From positions 1 to 64,000 of the forward strand of contig CADCFQ010000016.1 of the NCBI GenBank assembly GCA_902800795.1: a DNA stretch of 64,000 bases, given 5' to 3'. Made by a program: the position numbers and the translations under genes. A model generated the notes under the pieces. The model searched no databases and had not been told where the DNA came from. It saw only the letters and a list, made by a program, of their open reading frames with translations. The first letter of the stretch is position 1; every line of letters begins with the position of its first letter. The DNA is from an uncultured Ruminococcus sp. GTDB lineage: Bacteria > Bacillota > Clostridia > Oscillospirales > Ruminococcaceae. Shown piece after piece: positions 51,045 through 60,102 of the stretch.

Positions 51045-51968
51045 TCACTTGATGATCTTGAAGCACACAGTCTTAGCATTTATCAGCGGACTGTTATAGG
51101 CAAAATACACTGTCCCCGATACAGGTGTTCTGATCTCTGCAACAAGCTCCCCATCAAGGGGATCGTAAATACTGCCCAGCACATCGCCGTGTTCTACTGT
51201 TTTGCCGATCTCTGCCGTTCTGAAAAACAGCCCTGCCGCTTCAGATTGTATCTGCTTTGTTTTACTCTCGTTTAGTATCTCGGTGATATATCCTGGCGGT
51301 GTTTTTGCCGTAACGATACCACGGTTATTCATAAAGCGCAGAATCGCATTGACAGCTTCATCTGCCGCCTTGACATCTATCTCATCGGTTGCATTTGCGT
51401 AGACCGAGAACGCCTTAGTCTCCCACACCTGCCAGTTGTAGTTGAGCGTAGTCGTATCATAAGGTCTTGGCTTGCGGATTATGCCAAATTCAAGCCCGAA
51501 ATCCTTCATGATCTCAGGGTCGGTGAAGTCCGTGTCCATGATCTTGACATGGGGCAGGAAGATACCCGGCTGATAGAAGCTCGCAAGCTGTATGCCGTAC
51601 TCATAGCCTTGTAATTTACTAAACACGCCGTCAGCGATACGCTGTGTTGTCTCACCCAGAGCATAGCCGGGGAACATTCTGTTGATGTCCGTATTGTCCA
51701 TTGCCCAGAAACGCTTACCGATATTCATGGAATAATAATTCACGCAGGGAACGACAAGTATTTCTGTGTCCTCAGCGATCTTGCCCTCTGATTCAAGTTT
51801 TTTGAGTGCCTGCACCATTCGGGAGCAGACATACATCTGCTGTACTTCGTTTCCTCGCATAGCCCCCACGATTGCAAGAGCCTTTTTGCCGTGACCGAAG
51901 CGAAAACCTATAATATCAAGCTGTTCACGGTAAGGCGATTTGAGTGAAAATAGTATATTCTTTTTCAT
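51045..51968 (-). CDS. Succinylglutamate desuccinylase/aspartoacylase-like protein, zinc site lost
   Basis: This 307-residue protein aligns along its length with the neighbouring M14-type protein but has lost the active site. The zinc HxxE motif GTHGDE becomes GAMRGNE (Arg38 for His, Glu41 kept), the DVHSS zinc His becomes IQLASF, and the catalytic VEMG Glu is replaced by VYANA. It keeps the fold and a biotinyl/lipoyl-like C-terminal beta domain (EHGDVLGSIYDPLDG). It is probably a non-catalytic partner. It overlaps the previous gene by 4 bases. Confidence 0.82.
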   Translation of the reverse strand: MKKNILFSLKSPYREQLDIIGFRFGHGKKALAIVGAMRGNEVQQMYVCSRMVQALKKLESEGKIAEDTEILVVPCVNYYSMNIGKRFWAMDNTDINRMFPGYALGETTQRIADGVFSKLQGYEYGIQLASFYQPGIFLPHVKIMDTDFTDPEIMKDFGLEFGIIRKPRPYDTTTLNYNWQVWETKAFSVYANATDEIDVKAADEAVNAILRFMNNRGIVTAKTPPGYITEILNESKTKQIQSEAAGLFFRTAEIGKTVEHGDVLGSIYDPLDGELVAEIRTPVSGTVYFAYNSPLINAKTVCFKIIK

Positions 51969-52903
51969 TCGGCATCACCTCCCGCAGGCTGTAAAATTCT
52001 TGCAAGGAGTGAACCGCCGTATACCACGGGATATTCACGGAGCGTAAATATCATTCCGTCACAAACAGCAAGCACCCGTTCGACCACCTTTGAGGTAAGC
52101 GGATCGACCACATCTCCGATATGATCGCCCTGCTTGACGTGATCGCCAAAGTTGGCACACGGCACAAATATCCCTGCTGCATCGGAATTGACAAAGCCTA
52201 CCTCTCGTCCCTCCGAGATAACAGGCTCTCGCACAGGAGAAGTCTCGCCCTGCCACATTCCAAGCTCTTTCATCATATTCAGCACACCATCAAAAAGCTG
52301 TTTGCAGTATTCCTTTGTGATACGCATACCAACTCCCATTTCCACCACAAGTGTCTTTGTCCCCCTGCTGTTGAGGGTGTGAGCAAGTGTTGATTCCAGC
52401 ACCGTTGCGGCATCGTGTATCCATACAAAATCCACATTCAGCATTTTGGCGTAAGGGACAAGTGTTTCTGCTGTTGGCACGCTAATGCGTATCTGCGGTA
52501 TTTCTTTTAGAAAGATATTGCTGGAATGCACATCAATGCATACGTCCGATCCGCTCAGATCGTCAACGATAGAGGAGCATATTACTTCCACCATAGTTCC
52601 ACGCTTTGTGCCGGGGAAAACTCTGTTCATATCAAGGTCAAACATGGGTATGCCTCTTGTAATACTGTCGATACCCATAGGGTTAAGGGCAGGATATATG
52701 TCAACAATGCCGTCAAGCTGTTCGATATGCTCGTCCATATAACTGCCGACCATGTAGGCAAGATACTGTCCCTCCAGCTCATCGCCGTGGGTGCCTGTTA
52801 CAAAGCTAAGTCTTGTCTTGCTCCTGCCGTTTTGTATCCGCCGTTTCTGTATATTCAAATTCTCATTCACTGCAAGCGGTATGCTTGCAACGATTTCACA
52901 CAT
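51965..52903 (-). CDS. Succinylglutamate desuccinylase/aspartoacylase family amidohydrolase (active form)
   Basis: This 312-residue M14-related zinc enzyme has zinc ligands His39 and Glu42 in GTHGDELEG, and His126 in CIDVHSSN. It has the substrate arginine in DLDMNRVFPG and the catalytic Glu in LVVEMGVG. A C-terminal lipoyl-like beta domain (DHVKQGDHIGDVVDPL) follows. The family hydrolyses N-acyl amino acids. Start at 52903 follows AAAGGA; a TTG at 52921 is part of that ribosome site. It lies between the transglutaminase and its inactive paralog. Confidence 0.85.
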   Translation of the reverse strand: MCEIVASIPLAVNENLNIQKRRIQNGRSKTRLSFVTGTHGDELEGQYLAYMVGSYMDEHIEQLDGIVDIYPALNPMGIDSITRGIPMFDLDMNRVFPGTKRGTMVEVICSSIVDDLSGSDVCIDVHSSNIFLKEIPQIRISVPTAETLVPYAKMLNVDFVWIHDAATVLESTLAHTLNSRGTKTLVVEMGVGMRITKEYCKQLFDGVLNMMKELGMWQGETSPVREPVISEGREVGFVNSDAAGIFVPCANFGDHVKQGDHIGDVVDPLTSKVVERVLAVCDGMIFTLREYPVVYGGSLLARILQPAGGDAE

Positions 52904-52917
52904 TGGTATCATTCCTT

Positions 52918-53688
52918 TCAAGTCAGTACGCTTCTTACAAGCTGTAGCTGTTTCGTGTATTTTCCGAACATCACACCCCTGTCAATGGCACAGTCACGGA
53001 AATCTCTGCCCTGTGAGATCACAAGGTAATCATCGCTGACGGGGCAGTTGTTGGCAGGGTCAATGCCCTCCCAGTGATCGCCAGTCCAATACTCCACCCA
53101 TGAATGTGTTTCCCCGTCGCAGAACGCGAGTCCTGCAATGTATCTTGCGGCGATACCATCCATCCTGAGAAGCGAGATCAGGATATGTGAAAAGTCCTGA
53201 CATACCCCTTTATTCAGAGCAAAAGCCTGTGCAGCCGTAGTTGTTGTATCTGTAAAGCCCTTTTTATATTCTATCGTATCCGAGAGAATATTGCAGAAAT
53301 ACTCTGCTTTGTCAGAAGCCGTACCGGTGCATTTGCCCTTAATGCTGTCATAAAACGATCTCAGTCCGTCATCGGGCTTTGTATACTGCGACTGATAGAA
53401 ATAGCAGGGCAGTAAGTCCAGACGGTGCTTTGTGTGATCGACCTCTGCCGAGCCTTTGATCTCATAATCAAGGAAGCGGTGATCGTCTCTCATGTAACCG
53501 GCTGTAACGTTGTTTCCGAACGCATCAACCGTCTGCTGTGTAGGAACAAATGGCGAGATATTCAGGCTGCACGACAGGATATGCTGGGTGTCTGTTTCAG
53601 GGGGCATGATACGGAGTGCAAAGCTGTGATTGTGAACATAATCATCAAATGTCAGCTTGGTAGAATAATAAAAATTCACACGCTTCAT
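52918..53688 (-). CDS. Transglutaminase-like cysteine peptidase
   Basis: This 256-residue protein has the bacterial transglutaminase N-terminal beta domain (residues 1-90) and the catalytic core with Cys163 in NKGVCQDFSHIL, His in ETHSWVEYW and Asp in GIDPANN. Such proteins act as peptidases or amide transferases and are regularly found next to alpha-E and circularly permuted ATP-grasp genes. Start overlaps the alpha-E stop (ATGA). Confidence 0.92.
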   Translation of the reverse strand: MKRVNFYYSTKLTFDDYVHNHSFALRIMPPETDTQHILSCSLNISPFVPTQQTVDAFGNNVTAGYMRDDHRFLDYEIKGSAEVDHTKHRLDLLPCYFYQSQYTKPDDGLRSFYDSIKGKCTGTASDKAEYFCNILSDTIEYKKGFTDTTTTAAQAFALNKGVCQDFSHILISLLRMDGIAARYIAGLAFCDGETHSWVEYWTGDHWEGIDPANNCPVSDDYLVISQGRDFRDCAIDRGVMFGKYTKQLQLVRSVLT

Positions 53689-54386
53689 GCCATTACCTCC
53701 GAAGTATCAAACAGATGACCGAGACTTTCGATCGCTTTATCAGAATGCAGCAGATATTCTTCCTCGCTGCCAAGGATCTCCACGATATGAGAAAGATATC
53801 TTGTATTGTAGCGATACGGAGTATCCTTTGGAACACGGCGGAGATTCTTGCACAGCCTTACATATTCTTTATGAACCGCTTCATAAGGATATTTCATTCG
53901 CATATACAGATCCAGCCTTTCAAGCGTCTTGCCGATGTAGATGATATTTCTTATCTCATCATCATAGATGTGCTCGTTGACGCTGCCCCAGAAGCTGTAA
54001 AGAATATCCTTCAGCGGCAGAAGCGAGAGCCTGACATTCGCCTTGTCATTTGACCGGGTAAGGGTGTCTTTTGCCATTTGCAGAAATGACAGAGATTTTG
54101 TTGATATCTCCTCACGCAGTACTATGCCGTTGTCGTATGCCCTTTCAAGACAGTACGCCGCCGAGTTCGGGTTGAATTCATCATACAGAAAACTGCGAAT
54201 AAAATCAATGCTGTCAGTATATGTGTCCGTCAGCCCAAAATAGCCGAGATACTCTCTGTAGCCGTATTTATCGTCGATCATTTTATCATACAGCTTATCA
54301 AGCGACCTGAGCGTGATAAAAAATCTTTCCGTATAGCGTCCCAGCCAGTAAAGGCGGTCGCTGTGTTCTATCGAGATAGTACCCAT
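53685..54386 (-). CDS. Alpha-E domain protein
   Basis: This 233-residue all-helical protein is of the alpha-E family: the N-terminal SDRLYWLGRYTERFFITLRSLD is characteristic. It is shorter than the roughly 310 residues usual for the family. Alpha-E proteins are the constant partner of circularly permuted ATP-grasp ligases and may hold the substrate. It overlaps both neighbours (19 bases with the ATP-grasp gene, 4 with the transglutaminase gene). Confidence 0.9.
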   Translation of the reverse strand: MGTISIEHSDRLYWLGRYTERFFITLRSLDKLYDKMIDDKYGYREYLGYFGLTDTYTDSIDFIRSFLYDEFNPNSAAYCLERAYDNGIVLREEISTKSLSFLQMAKDTLTRSNDKANVRLSLLPLKDILYSFWGSVNEHIYDDEIRNIIYIGKTLERLDLYMRMKYPYEAVHKEYVRLCKNLRRVPKDTPYRYNTRYLSHIVEILGSEEEYLLHSDKAIESLGHLFDTSEVMA

Positions 54387-55699
54387 GTGTCTTTAAAGCC
54401 TCCTCCTTGTGATGAGTTTACTACGAATGAATCGGGGTTGCGTGAGAAACGGGTAAGACCCGATGCCCACACCTTTGTTTTCTCACCCGACAGCACGAAT
54501 GCTCTCAGGTCTGCTTTTCGCATTACCGTTTCGCCGTTATCAAGTATCGGCAGGTCGAGAAAGTCAATTACCTCCTGTGCGATGAAACGCCTCGGCTCTG
54601 CTATGATAGTTTTACGGAATTCCTCCAGTTTTTCCTTTGTGAGGTCACTTCCGAACACCACGCCGTAGCCGCCTGCTTCTGCAACGTCCTTGATGACGAG
54701 CTTTTCGAGGTTGTCCATAACATACTTCATATCCTCATCATAGAACGGCAGATATGTCGGTGCGTTTTTGAGTATCGGCTCTTCGCCGAGATAGTATTTT
54801 ATCATCTTCGGCACGAAATAGTATATGCCCTTGTCGTCCGCAACACCGTTGCCGGGGGCGTTGACAATTCCTACATTTCCGCTGCGGTAGGCTTCCATAA
54901 GATTTGGTATGCCGATGAGCGATTCGGGCAGGAACGTCAGCGGGTCGAGGTATTCGTCTGCTATACGCCGATAAAGCACGCCTATCCTTGTTTTGCTTCC
55001 TGAATAGGTACGCTGATACAGGATATTGTCCTCAACAAAAAGCTCATCGTTCTGTACCAGCACCGAACCTGTATGCTCCGCAAGGTATGAATGCTCAAAA
55101 TACGCCGCATTGTAGCGCCCCGGGGTAAGTATAGCCCTGATGCCTCCGCAGTTAGAATACTCCATTGTCTCTTTCAGCAGCTCTGCATAACCTCTGTTGT
55201 CAACGATATGGTTTTCAGAAAAAGCCTGCGGTGCGGCGATGCGGGTAAGCTCTCTTGCTATAAGGGGATATGATGCGCCCGAGGGTATCCGCAGGTTATC
55301 CTCTAAGATATACCATTCGCCGTCCTTTGCCTGCACAAGGTCTATCCCCGAAATGTGACTGTACACCTTGTTTTTCGGCGTAATGCCCTCGCACTCGGCA
55401 AGATAGCCCTTTGAGATATAGATAAAGTCCTCCGGTATGATGCCGTCACGCACGATCTTTTTTTCGTGGTAAATATCAAAAAGGAACTCATTCAGGGCGT
55501 TTACACGTTGAACAAGTCCCTTTTCCATACTCTGAAAATCTTCCGCCGAAATGACTCGTGGAATTGGATCGAACGGGAAAAACTGTTCATTGAACACGCC
55601 GTCTTTGTATATACCGAACTTGACACCATATCTTCTGAGAAGTTCATTGATCTCGCTTGCATTACCCACTGCCTTATTGAACTGCTTCTGCTGTGTCAT
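54368..55699 (-). CDS. Circularly permuted ATP-grasp ligase
   Basis: This 443-residue protein has the circularly permuted ATP-grasp features GIDLVQAKDGEWYILEDNLR, PGRYNAAYFEHSYLA, NAPGNGVADDKGIYYFVPKM, LVIKDVAEAGGYGVVFG and RFIAQEVIDFLDLP. The enzyme family is thought to form amide or peptide bonds through acyl-phosphates. It is first in an operon with alpha-E, transglutaminase, two M14-type proteins, a Ser/Thr-rich peptide and a RelA-like synthetase. RBS GGAGTGATAAC. Confidence 0.92.
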   Translation of the reverse strand: MTQQKQFNKAVGNASEINELLRRYGVKFGIYKDGVFNEQFFPFDPIPRVISAEDFQSMEKGLVQRVNALNEFLFDIYHEKKIVRDGIIPEDFIYISKGYLAECEGITPKNKVYSHISGIDLVQAKDGEWYILEDNLRIPSGASYPLIARELTRIAAPQAFSENHIVDNRGYAELLKETMEYSNCGGIRAILTPGRYNAAYFEHSYLAEHTGSVLVQNDELFVEDNILYQRTYSGSKTRIGVLYRRIADEYLDPLTFLPESLIGIPNLMEAYRSGNVGIVNAPGNGVADDKGIYYFVPKMIKYYLGEEPILKNAPTYLPFYDEDMKYVMDNLEKLVIKDVAEAGGYGVVFGSDLTKEKLEEFRKTIIAEPRRFIAQEVIDFLDLPILDNGETVMRKADLRAFVLSGEKTKVWASGLTRFSRNPDSFVVNSSQGGGFKDTWVLSR

Positions 55700-55741
55700 T
55701 TGTTATCACTCCAATCATCAAAAATTTATCAGAAAAACAAA

Positions 55742-55779
55742 AACGGCGCTTACTCCGATGGAGGAGAAGCACCATTGCT
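55742..55779 (-). promoter_or_regulatory. Shared leader hairpin, unit D (ATP-grasp operon)
   Basis: On the minus strand GCAATGGTGCTTCTCC pairs with GGAG and AAGCGCCGTT, ending in TTTTTG. The 10-bp outer stem (55742-55751 with 55767-55776) includes G-U pairs. Start codon lies 42 bases downstream. Confidence 0.75.
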
Positions 55780-55797
55780 CTTTGTTTTCATAATACT

Positions 55798-55826
55798 ATT
55801 TTATCACTAATGATCTCACTTGTCAA
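55798..55826 (-). promoter_or_regulatory. Promoter of the ATP-grasp operon
   Basis: On the minus strand TTGACA (55821-55826) and TAAAAT (55798-55803) are 17 bases apart. Confidence 0.8.
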
Positions 55827-55940
55827 GCACTTCGGAGAATTTGTCTTAATTTTATGGGTTTCGTAATAAATCGACCATATTCCTTTAATAACAAAAGTGA
55901 ACAATTTGATTTTTTAGATGTTATTACTGTCTATTTTCAT

Positions 55941-57143
55941 TTACACCAAACGTCTGGCAATCTCATCAAGGAATGTGGCGGTATCAACAGTCTGCTTGTT
56001 TTCCAAAGACGAAATAGCAGCCAGATCGCCTGTCATAATGCCGTCACTGATCGTTTTGAGGACTGCCGATTCGAGCTTATCGGCAAACTTACACAGCTCC
56101 GAAATGCCGTCAAGTTCACCTCTCTTGCGCAAAGCCCCCGTCCACGCATAGATCGTGGCGACGGGATTCGTAGAGGTCTTTTCGCCTTTCAGATATCTGT
56201 AATAATGGCGCTGTACCGTACCGTGAGCTGCTTCATATTCATAGATACCGTCAGGCGAAACAAGCACGGAGGTCATCATTGCAAGGCTGCCGTATGCCGT
56301 TGCCACCATATCGGACATTACATCGCCGTCATAGTTTTTGCAAGCCCAGATATAGCCGCCGTTTGAGCGAATAACTCTCGCCACTGCATCATCAATCAAC
56401 GTATAAAAATACTCAATGCCCACTGCGGTAAATCTGTCCTTGTAGTCTTTTTCAAATACATCTGCAAATATATCCTTGAACCTGTGGTCATACTTTTTTG
56501 AGATAGTATCCTTTGAAGCAAACCATATATCCTGCTTAGTATCAAGTGCATAATTAAAGCAGGAACGTGCAAAGCCCTCTATCGACTTATCCTTATTGTG
56601 AAGTCCCTGAATCATTCCGGCGCTGTCCTCAAAATCATATATAAGCTCAAAAGTCTCATTTCCTTCTTTGTCGGTCACTTTAAGCTCTGCCTTGCTGCCC
56701 TGATCCACACGAAGCTCAGTATTCTTATATACATCACCGTAAGCGTGGCGGGCAATCGTGATAGGCTTTGTCCATGTGGGGATATACGGCGTTATACCGT
56801 CCACAATGATCGGCGCACGAAATACTGTACCATCAAGGATTGCCCTGATCGTACCGTTAGGTGACTTCCACATCTCTTTGAGATTGTACTCCGGCATCCT
56901 CGCTGCATTCCGGGTGATAGTCGCACATTTTACGGCAACTCCGTACTTTTTTGTAGCTTCTGCCGACTCAACTGTTACCTTATCGTCTGTCTCATTTCTG
57001 TGTTCAAGTCCGAGGTCGTAATATTCGGTTTTCAGGTCAATAAAGGGAAGAAGAAGTTTGTCCTTTATCATCTTCCATATCACCCTTGTCATTTCGTCTC
57101 CGTCCATTTCGACCAAAGGAGTGGTCATTCTGATTTTTTCCAT
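55941..57143 (-). CDS. icd: NADP-dependent isocitrate dehydrogenase
   Basis: This 400-residue enzyme is of the type also found in eukaryotes: [14 protein letters not shown] at the N-terminus, [14 protein letters not shown] and [14 protein letters not shown] with substrate-binding residues, and the NADP region [13 protein letters not shown]. It converts isocitrate to 2-oxoglutarate, the carbon skeleton for glutamate. It follows the citrate synthase gene by 50 bases on the same strand. Confidence 0.95.
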   Translation of the reverse strand: MEKIRMTTPLVEMDGDEMTRVIWKMIKDKLLLPFIDLKTEYYDLGLEHRNETDDKVTVESAEATKKYGVAVKCATITRNAARMPEYNLKEMWKSPNGTIRAILDGTVFRAPIIVDGITPYIPTWTKPITIARHAYGDVYKNTELRVDQGSKAELKVTDKEGNETFELIYDFEDSAGMIQGLHNKDKSIEGFARSCFNYALDTKQDIWFASKDTISKKYDHRFKDIFADVFEKDYKDRFTAVGIEYFYTLIDDAVARVIRSNGGYIWACKNYDGDVMSDMVATAYGSLAMMTSVLVSPDGIYEYEAAHGTVQRHYYRYLKGEKTSTNPVATIYAWTGALRKRGELDGISELCKFADKLESAVLKTISDGIMTGDLAAISSLENKQTVDTATFLDEIARRLV

Positions 57144-57193
57144 AGTGATCAGCCTTTCCTTTTATTATCAAAGCCTTTGCAGACTTTAACTGC

Positions 57194-58534
57194 TTATCTG
57201 TCTTTAATATCCACATACTTCTTTTCGTGTGAGACAGATTTGTATGCAGGACGGATAATACGTTTGCCACTGTTTATCTCTTCAAATCGGTGAGCGCACC
57301 AGCCTGCCATTCTTGAAACAGCAAACAGGGGAGTGAACAATTCTTCGGGGATACCGAGCATTCTGTATACAAATCCGCTGTACATATCAATATTGGCACA
57401 CATGACCTTGCCGGAATGTTTTACTTCCTCAAATACGAGAGGAGTCAGCCGTTCTATTGCTTCAAGCAGATGATACTCTTTTTCAAACTCCGTTCCCTCA
57501 GCCATTTTTCCTGCGTATTCCTTCAGTATCACAGCCCTGGGATCGGAAAGGGTATATACTGCATGACCCATTCCGTAAATCAGACCGCTGCCGTCTCCTG
57601 CTTCTTTTTCGAGTATCTTCCTCAAATATTCGCTGAGTTCATCTTCATTTTCCCAATCGGAGACATTTGCCTTGATATATTCGTGCATCTCCGTGACCTT
57701 GCGGTTTGCTCCGCCGTGTCTTGCACCTTTCAGTGAGCCGATAGCTGCCGCATAGGTCGAATAGGGATCTGTTCCCGATGAAGTGAGTACACGGCATGAA
57801 AAAGTTGAATTGTTGCCCCCTCCGTGTTCGGCGTGGAGCATCAACATCAGGTCAAGGAGCTTAGCTTCCTCATGGGTGAATTTTCTGTCAGGTCGCAGGG
57901 TGGATAATATGTTTTCAGCGGTCGTCTGTCCTTTTATCAGGGGGTGCATGATCATGGAGCTATCGCTGAAATATCGCATTTTTGTTTCGTATGCACATAT
58001 CATGATAACGGGCAATTTGGCTATCAGCGATACAGCCGTATCTATCTCGTGTTCGGGCGACAGGGATTCCGGGTCACTGTCATAAGAGTAAAGTGCAAGA
58101 GTGGACCTTGCCATTTTGTTCATAATATCCCGTGAAGGTGCTTTGAGTATCATATCCTCAAAGAAATTTTCCGGCAAAGCTCGGTTATCTGAAAGCAGTG
58201 AGATAAACTCCGTAAGCTCGTCCGTTGTTGGCAGTTTACCTGTCAGCAGAAGATAGACTATCTCCTCAAAGCCGAAGCGCTCCTCTGAGGCAACTTTGCC
58301 AATAAGCTCTCTGATACTGTATCCTCTGAAGATCAGTTTTCCTTCGGCAGGCTTTCTCTCGCCGTCATCAACAACATATCCATGAACATTGCAGATATTT
58401 GTCACACCTGCCATAACACCTGTGCCGTCTGCGTTTCGCAGTCCTCGCTTTACGCTGTATTTGTCAAAATAATCAGGAGCGATCGTATTGTTCTCACGAA
58501 ACGCTTTATACATTGTTTCCTTGAAGCCTTTCAA
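57194..58534 (-). CDS. Citrate synthase
   Basis: This 446-residue citrate synthase has the active-site His residues in LMLHAEHGGGNNSTF and IYGMGHAVYT, and the Asp in NIDMYSGFVY. It condenses oxaloacetate and acetyl-CoA. The start is a TTG at 58534, 7 bases after AAAGGAG; an ATG seven codons in is less well placed. Downstream icd completes a short oxidative path to 2-oxoglutarate. Its leader carries hairpin unit C. Confidence 0.95.
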   Translation of the reverse strand: MKGFKETMYKAFRENNTIAPDYFDKYSVKRGLRNADGTGVMAGVTNICNVHGYVVDDGERKPAEGKLIFRGYSIRELIGKVASEERFGFEEIVYLLLTGKLPTTDELTEFISLLSDNRALPENFFEDMILKAPSRDIMNKMARSTLALYSYDSDPESLSPEHEIDTAVSLIAKLPVIMICAYETKMRYFSDSSMIMHPLIKGQTTAENILSTLRPDRKFTHEEAKLLDLMLMLHAEHGGGNNSTFSCRVLTSSGTDPYSTYAAAIGSLKGARHGGANRKVTEMHEYIKANVSDWENEDELSEYLRKILEKEAGDGSGLIYGMGHAVYTLSDPRAVILKEYAGKMAEGTEFEKEYHLLEAIERLTPLVFEEVKHSGKVMCANIDMYSGFVYRMLGIPEELFTPLFAVSRMAGWCAHRFEEINSGKRIIRPAYKSVSHEKKYVDIKDR

Positions 58535-58558
58535 ATCGGGGACTCCTTTCCAACAAAC

Positions 58559-58595
58559 AAGGCGCCCCTCCGCAGATTGGAGAAGCGCCTTTGCT
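58559..58595 (-). promoter_or_regulatory. Shared leader hairpin, unit C (citrate synthase-icd)
   Basis: On the minus strand GCAAAGGCGCTTCTCC pairs with GGAG and GCGCCTT, leaving two mismatched bases on each side. The T-tract is interrupted (TTGTTTG), weaker than in the other four copies. Confidence 0.65.
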
Positions 58596-58611
58596 TGCTT
58601 TTCTGTCTATT

Positions 58612-58640
58612 ATTATATCATTACTCATCTTGCTTGTCAA
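58612..58640 (-). promoter_or_regulatory. Promoter of citrate synthase-icd
   Basis: On the minus strand TTGACA (58635-58640) and TATAAT (58612-58617) are 17 bases apart. Confidence 0.85.
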
Positions 58641-58686
58641 TAACCATTCTGTAAATATAACAAAAACGTCAATGTTCTACTGTATT

Positions 58687-59970
58687 TCAATGGTAAATAT
58701 CGTTTCGGTACAACTTTTTCAATTTTTTGATCGTTACATTTCCACCGCCGTCGCTGATATATACATCATATTTGCCCTCAATACTTCCAATCGTTACCGT
58801 TTTTTTACAGCCTGTGTGTTTTTTGAGTTTCACAAGCATATGCTCTTTTGAAGCAATGGGTGAAAAGACTTTCAGGTATTGATAGCCGTCATATTCCGAA
58901 TCGGCAACGGTTATTCTTGCAAAACTGCTCAGTTCATGAGCAAGATGTTTTTCCAGAACAGCTATTTTTGCACTCTCATCAAGCACTGTAAGATAGAGAA
59001 CACGTTCCGAAGCATCGTGCCGTCTGAATATTTCACGGACATAGTTTCTGTATGGGGAATGCTTGTGCGTTTTATATAAGTCTTTCTCGGCAGAATTCCT
59101 TAGTTTACCGTAGAAAATCAGCAGAGTGACATCATACATAACGTTCACAAAACAGTGCATACCGTGATCTGCAATGATCCTTTCAGCCTGTTCGCATATA
59201 TCAGCCTGCAAAAACTCTGCTTCAAGGTACTCTCTTTCATTCAAATCATACATAGCAGCTCCGTCCATGACGATAATCGGCAGTTTTAGGTCAACACCCT
59301 TCATAAGTGATTTGACCTCAGCAGGGGTACGGATAGTTGAGATTGTGAACTTTACTCCAGATTCTATCATTCTGTTAAGCTCGACCTTGTTGAAAGCATT
59401 TGCTGAATGATCATCGGGTATCAGAACGGAGTCGATACCGCTGACATAAAGAGATTCGCTGTCGTGTTTTATTGGCAAATGAAAGTTATTGACCGCAAGA
59501 CCGATACCAATTCCGATAAATGTATCAAGAACTCGATTGAATACAAACAGATAAGGGTTTTCATCGAAGGAATGCGTCAGTGCGATACTCAGAAAGACCA
59601 CGCAAGAAAAGAAAGAGGCATTTCGTTTATTCAGTATGACCGTGAGATATATCACAGGAATGATCATAATCGATGCCAGCAGATAAACAATAACAGGTTC
59701 TATCAAACTGAAAAAACGAAGCAATACGATAAATGCGAGCCCATACACAGCACCAACAAAAGTGCCTATTGAACGCTGTCCTGCATTATTCTTAGTAGAA
59801 ACAGTGTAAGGCTGTAAGCACCAAAGTGCTGCAAGAGCGCTGTAAAACGGTATGCCGTTCCCGATAGGCAGAAGTGTGCGGAAGAAATATATTACCATAC
59901 ATAATGCTACTGCAACAGATGATTTAATGATCCTCGCTCCGATAGGTGGGAATTTTATGGGAATAGCCAT
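58687..59970 (-). CDS. FUSC/aromatic acid exporter-like membrane domain fused to a HAD-like domain
   Basis: The 427-residue protein begins with about six hydrophobic helices of the FUSC/ArAE type (residues 10-170; IGNGIPFYSALAALWCLQPY and GQRSIGTFVGAVYGL). A Cof-type HAD-like domain of about 250 residues follows. The HAD motif I is altered (SGIDSVLIPDDH instead of DxDGT), so phosphatase activity is doubtful and a sensory role is possible. Start at 59970 follows GAGGTGATACC; a GTG three codons earlier is part of that site. It carries hairpin unit B in its leader. Confidence 0.72.
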   Translation of the reverse strand: MAIPIKFPPIGARIIKSSVAVALCMVIYFFRTLLPIGNGIPFYSALAALWCLQPYTVSTKNNAGQRSIGTFVGAVYGLAFIVLLRFFSLIEPVIVYLLASIMIIPVIYLTVILNKRNASFFSCVVFLSIALTHSFDENPYLFVFNRVLDTFIGIGIGLAVNNFHLPIKHDSESLYVSGIDSVLIPDDHSANAFNKVELNRMIESGVKFTISTIRTPAEVKSLMKGVDLKLPIIVMDGAAMYDLNEREYLEAEFLQADICEQAERIIADHGMHCFVNVMYDVTLLIFYGKLRNSAEKDLYKTHKHSPYRNYVREIFRRHDASERVLYLTVLDESAKIAVLEKHLAHELSSFARITVADSEYDGYQYLKVFSPIASKEHMLVKLKKHTGCKKTVTIGSIEGKYDVYISDGGGNVTIKKLKKLYRNDIYH

Positions 59971-59991
59971 AGGTATCACCTCAAAAACAAA

Positions 59992-60023
59992 AACGGCACT
60001 GAAATATATCAGCGCCGTTGCTT
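59992..60023 (-). promoter_or_regulatory. Shared leader hairpin, unit B (FUSC-HAD gene)
   Basis: On the minus strand AACGGCGCTGA pairs with TCAGTGCCGTT (one G-U) around a 6-base loop, with TTTTTG after it and GCAACGG at its start. The start codon lies 21 bases downstream. Confidence 0.78.
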
Positions 60024-60038
60024 ATTTAAGATGATTCT

Positions 60039-60068
60039 ATTATACCATAGCCATTGCATAGATGTCAA
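60039..60068 (-). promoter_or_regulatory. Promoter of the FUSC-HAD gene
   Basis: On the minus strand TTGACA (60063-60068) and TATAAT (60039-60044) are 18 bases apart, with an extended TGG. Confidence 0.8.
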
Positions 60069-60102
60069 TATGTGTATTGAACAATTATCGCTGAACAAAT
60101 CT

